The notes under the pieces were generated by a model. The model worked only from the letters and a program-made list of their open reading frames with translations, ran no database searches and was not told where the DNA came from. A stretch of 64,000 bases of DNA from the NCBI RefSeq assembly GCF_011516835.1, contig NZ_WOTB01000017.1:39773-103772 (forward strand). The letters are read 5' to 3'. Positions 62,104-64,000 of the stretch are shown one piece after another (position 1 is the first letter of the stretch; the number at the start of each line of letters is the position of its first letter). The translations under genes were made by a program, and so were the position numbers. Source of the DNA: Acetobacter musti. Its GTDB lineage: Bacteria; Pseudomonadota; Alphaproteobacteria; Acetobacterales; Acetobacteraceae.

Positions 62104-63519
62104 ATGTGGCTGCCGGAACTGTCGTCGGGGTCTGCGCCGCTCTATGAGCGGCTGGTGCTGGCGATGACGCGGGACATCCGCGACGGGGTGCTGGCGGCGG
62201 GGGCACGGCTGCCGCCTCAGCGCGAACTGGCGTTTCGTCTGGGTGTCAGCGTCGGGAGTGTGACGCGGGCCTATGCCGAGGCGGAGCGGCGCGGGCTGCT
62301 GATGGCGCATGTCGGGCGGGGATCGTTTGTGCGGGGCGGGCTGACGGCGGTGCCGGATATTCCCACAATGGGGCATGGCGTTCTGCCGGGCCGGGACACG
62401 GACGGACACAGCGGCGGACCGATCGATCTGCGGTGCAATACGCCGCCGCCGGTGCCGCTGATGGCGGATCTGGGAGCGGCGCTGACGGCGCTGATGGCAC
62501 AGGGGGCGCTCGATCCGGCGGTACATTATATTCAGGGGGCCGGGCTGCCGCATGTACGGGCGGCGGGGGCGCAGTGGCTGGAACGCACATATGGTCTGAC
62601 GTTCGATGCGGAGAATCTGATTCAGTGCAATGGCGGGCAGCATGGGATTGCGCTGGCTTTTTCGTCGTTTTGCGGGCCGGGCGAGACGGTTCTCTGTGAG
62701 TCCACGACGTTTTACGGCGCACGCATGGCGGCGGATCATTTGGGGCTGAAGCTGCGGGGGCTGGCGATGGATGAGGAGGGGCTGCTGCCGGAGGCGGTGG
62801 ACCGGGCGGCGGCGGAGACGGGCAGCCGGCTGCTGTTCACGCTGCCGACGCTGCACAATCCGACGACGCGGACGATGTCGGAGACGAGGCGGCGGGAGAT
62901 CGCGGCGGTGGCGCGGGCGCGGGATCTGCTGATTCTGGAGGACGATGCGTATTACGCCTATTCCACGCGGCTGCCGCAGCTTGCATCCCTTGCGCCGGAG
63001 CGGACGCTTTATCTGGCCAGTCTGTCGAAGGGCGTCTGTCCGGGGTTCCGGCTGGCGTTTCTGTCGTTGCCGCCAGGTCTGCCACGGGAGCGGCTGATGC
63101 GGGGCATCCGGGCACTGGGTTATTGCCCGCCGGCGCTGGGGGCGCTGGTGTTCAGCCAGTGGGTTGAGGATGGGCGGATCGACGCCATCGGGGATGCGGT
63201 GCAGGCGGAGGCGGCTGTGCGGTGGGAGATGGCGCGGGAAAGGCTGGGCGGACTGATCGCTGCTCCGGGGGCGGAGCGTTCGCCGCATGCGTGGCTGCCA
63301 ATGGGGGCGCTGGAGGCGGAACGGGTGACGGCGCGGCTGTTGCGGGCGGGGGTTGAGATCACGCCGCCGGATGCGTCGGCTGTCTCGGTGGAGGCCGATA
63401 CGGGGTTGCGGCTGTGTCTGGGGGCGCCACGGAATCGTGGTGAGCTGGAGCGGGCGCTTTCAGTGACTGGCGATGCTGTGCGGGGCGCCGGTGGACGCGA
63501 CCGGGACGGGATTATCTGA
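62104..63519 (+). CDS. MocR/PdxR-type regulator (GntR helix-turn-helix plus aminotransferase-like domain)
   Basis: A 471-residue protein. Residues about 10-75 form a GntR-type winged helix (PLYERLVLAMTRDIRDGVLA, LPPQRELAFRLGVSVGSVTRAYAEAERRG); about 105-465 form a fold-type I aminotransferase domain with the pyridoxal phosphate lysine in LASLSKGVCPG and the Asp in LEDDAYYAYS. Such proteins sense PLP or amino compounds and control adjacent genes. The phosphate-binding and lysine regions are kept, so PLP binding is likely. The target may be the divergent urcA-like/phzF-like operon. GGAGAGGGAT precedes the ATG. Codons end mainly in G. Confidence 0.92.
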   Translation: MWLPELSSGSAPLYERLVLAMTRDIRDGVLAAGARLPPQRELAFRLGVSVGSVTRAYAEAERRGLLMAHVGRGSFVRGGLTAVPDIPTMGHGVLPGRDTDGHSGGPIDLRCNTPPPVPLMADLGAALTALMAQGALDPAVHYIQGAGLPHVRAAGAQWLERTYGLTFDAENLIQCNGGQHGIALAFSSFCGPGETVLCESTTFYGARMAADHLGLKLRGLAMDEEGLLPEAVDRAAAETGSRLLFTLPTLHNPTTRTMSETRRREIAAVARARDLLILEDDAYYAYSTRLPQLASLAPERTLYLASLSKGVCPGFRLAFLSLPPGLPRERLMRGIRALGYCPPALGALVFSQWVEDGRIDAIGDAVQAEAAVRWEMARERLGGLIAAPGAERSPHAWLPMGALEAERVTARLLRAGVEITPPDASAVSVEADTGLRLCLGAPRNRGELERALSVTGDAVRGAGGRDRDGII

Positions 63520-63596
63520 GGGGCCGGAGTTTCCGGTTTCCGGAGGTGATGGCGCCGGCTGTCTGGTGGGGAGCCGGTTGCGAGGTGTTTTTTTGT

Positions 63597-63621
63597 GGGG
63601 CGCGCCTGTCTGGTGCGCCCC
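63597..63621. terminator. GC-rich hairpin between convergent genes
   Basis: GGGGCGC (63597-63603) pairs with GCGCCCC (63615-63621). A run of seven T precedes it on the + strand rather than following it, so it is not a standard intrinsic terminator for either neighbour. It lies between the MocR gene and the RcnB-like gene. Confidence 0.4.
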
Positions 63622-63637
63622 GTCTCAGTTTCTGAGA

Positions 63638-64000
63638 TCAGTAGCCGGGGCCGGTCGGGTATGGGGCTGCCGGATAGGCCTGTGCCGGGTAAGGCGCGGC
63701 TGTGGCCGGGTATGCGCCGCCCGGATAGGTCGGATAGGGGGTTGCGACCGGGGCGCCTGAGCCATAGGCGCTGCCGGCGACGACGCTGCTTATGATGCCT
63801 GTCGCGATGGCTGCGAGCAGGAAGCTGCCGCCGTAATCGATCCAGCGATATCCCGGCGGGGGTGCGTAGAGGCCACGGTATCCGCGCCAGTTATCGACGA
63901 ACACGCCGCCGCCGTTATAGCGGTCCCCTCTCCGCCACATGCCGCCATGCGGGCCACCGCCGCCGCCGCCACGGAAGTCGCCGCCGCCGCGCGGGCCGCC
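63638..64000 (-). CDS. RcnB-like protein, C-terminal part (5' end outside window)
   Basis: The frame is open to the window edge, so only the last 120 residues are seen. They comprise a Gly/Arg-rich stretch (GGPRGGGDFRGGGGGG), the segment YRGLYAPPPGYRWIDYGGSF followed by LLAAIATGIISSVVAG, which fits the RcnB family (PP-GY-W--YG---LL--I-TG-I), and a Pro/Tyr/Ala-rich tail of repeated PYP units. E. coli RcnB is a periplasmic protein needed for nickel and cobalt homeostasis; in Alphaproteobacteria the family is large and mostly uncharacterised. No metal exporter is visible here, so function is open. Confidence 0.65.
   Translation of the reverse strand, partial: GGPRGGGDFRGGGGGGPHGGMWRRGDRYNGGGVFVDNWRGYRGLYAPPPGYRWIDYGGSFLLAAIATGIISSVVAGSAYGSGAPVATPYPTYPGGAYPATAAPYPAQAYPAAPYPTGPGY

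Noticed and set aside
1..64000. CRISPR array or prophage
   Set aside because: No regularly spaced repeats and no phage structural, integrase or lysis genes were seen anywhere in the window.

Overview
The window reads as chromosomal DNA of an acetic acid bacterium (Acetobacteraceae, Alphaproteobacteria). Pointers are a CcrM-type GANTC methyltransferase behind rnhB, a gluconate 5-dehydrogenase next to a GntP gluconate permease, an lptFG-lptD-surA-rsmA envelope block and remnants of IS5-family transposases. Genus cannot be fixed from sequence reading alone. Most genes are housekeeping, envelope or central metabolism; the accessory part is about 39.6-49.9 kb.

Layout. 0-5.3 kb: end of a membrane protein gene, a frameshifted DHA2-type drug exporter, a CsbD-like stress protein, and the rnhB-ccrM pair preceded by an unusual cluster of four GANTC sites inside a 12-bp-arm inverted repeat. 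5.5-16 kb: an ankyrin-repeat periplasmic protein and a complete RND efflux operon (mdtA-mdtB-mdtC-oprM type). 16-25 kb, minus strand: gluconate permease and gluconate 5-dehydrogenase, then xdhA-xdhB-xdhC-lysR for purine oxidation. 25-36.5 kb: a secreted cupin, LPS export and outer membrane assembly genes (lptF, lptG, lptD, surA), rsmA, a broken small gene, a ferritin-like protein, rlmE, a Ppx/GppA phosphatase and tRNA-Gln(CUG). 36.5-39.6 kb: two secreted cupins, a long non-coding stretch and a secreted aspartic-protease/PDZ protein.

39.8-46.6 kb is a compact defence island: an orphan Phd/YefM antitoxin, then hsdR-hsdM-hsdS of a type I restriction system with 4-nt overlaps, then a SIR2-domain protein 5 nt behind hsdS. 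This four-gene transcription unit is the most interesting candidate system: a modification/restriction module tied to a predicted NAD-consuming effector with an unrecognised N-terminal domain. Its codon usage differs from both flanks. On its right lie a truncated, about 98% identical second copy of the mfd 3' end, a frameshifted IS5 transposase and a membrane diguanylate cyclase, before the intact mfd.

49.9-64 kb: mfd, sdhE, recG, an EAL-type c-di-GMP phosphodiesterase with a degenerate GGDEF domain, an LpxR-like lipid A deacylase, a double cold-shock-domain protein, a PhzF-like enzyme with an UrcA-like protein, a MocR-type regulator and the end of an RcnB-like protein. Here the + strand is strongly G-rich whichever strand is coding, a skew missing from the island. 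Double-hairpin repeats with compensatory changes in their stems lie between convergent genes at 47.05, 57.99 and 60.47 kb.
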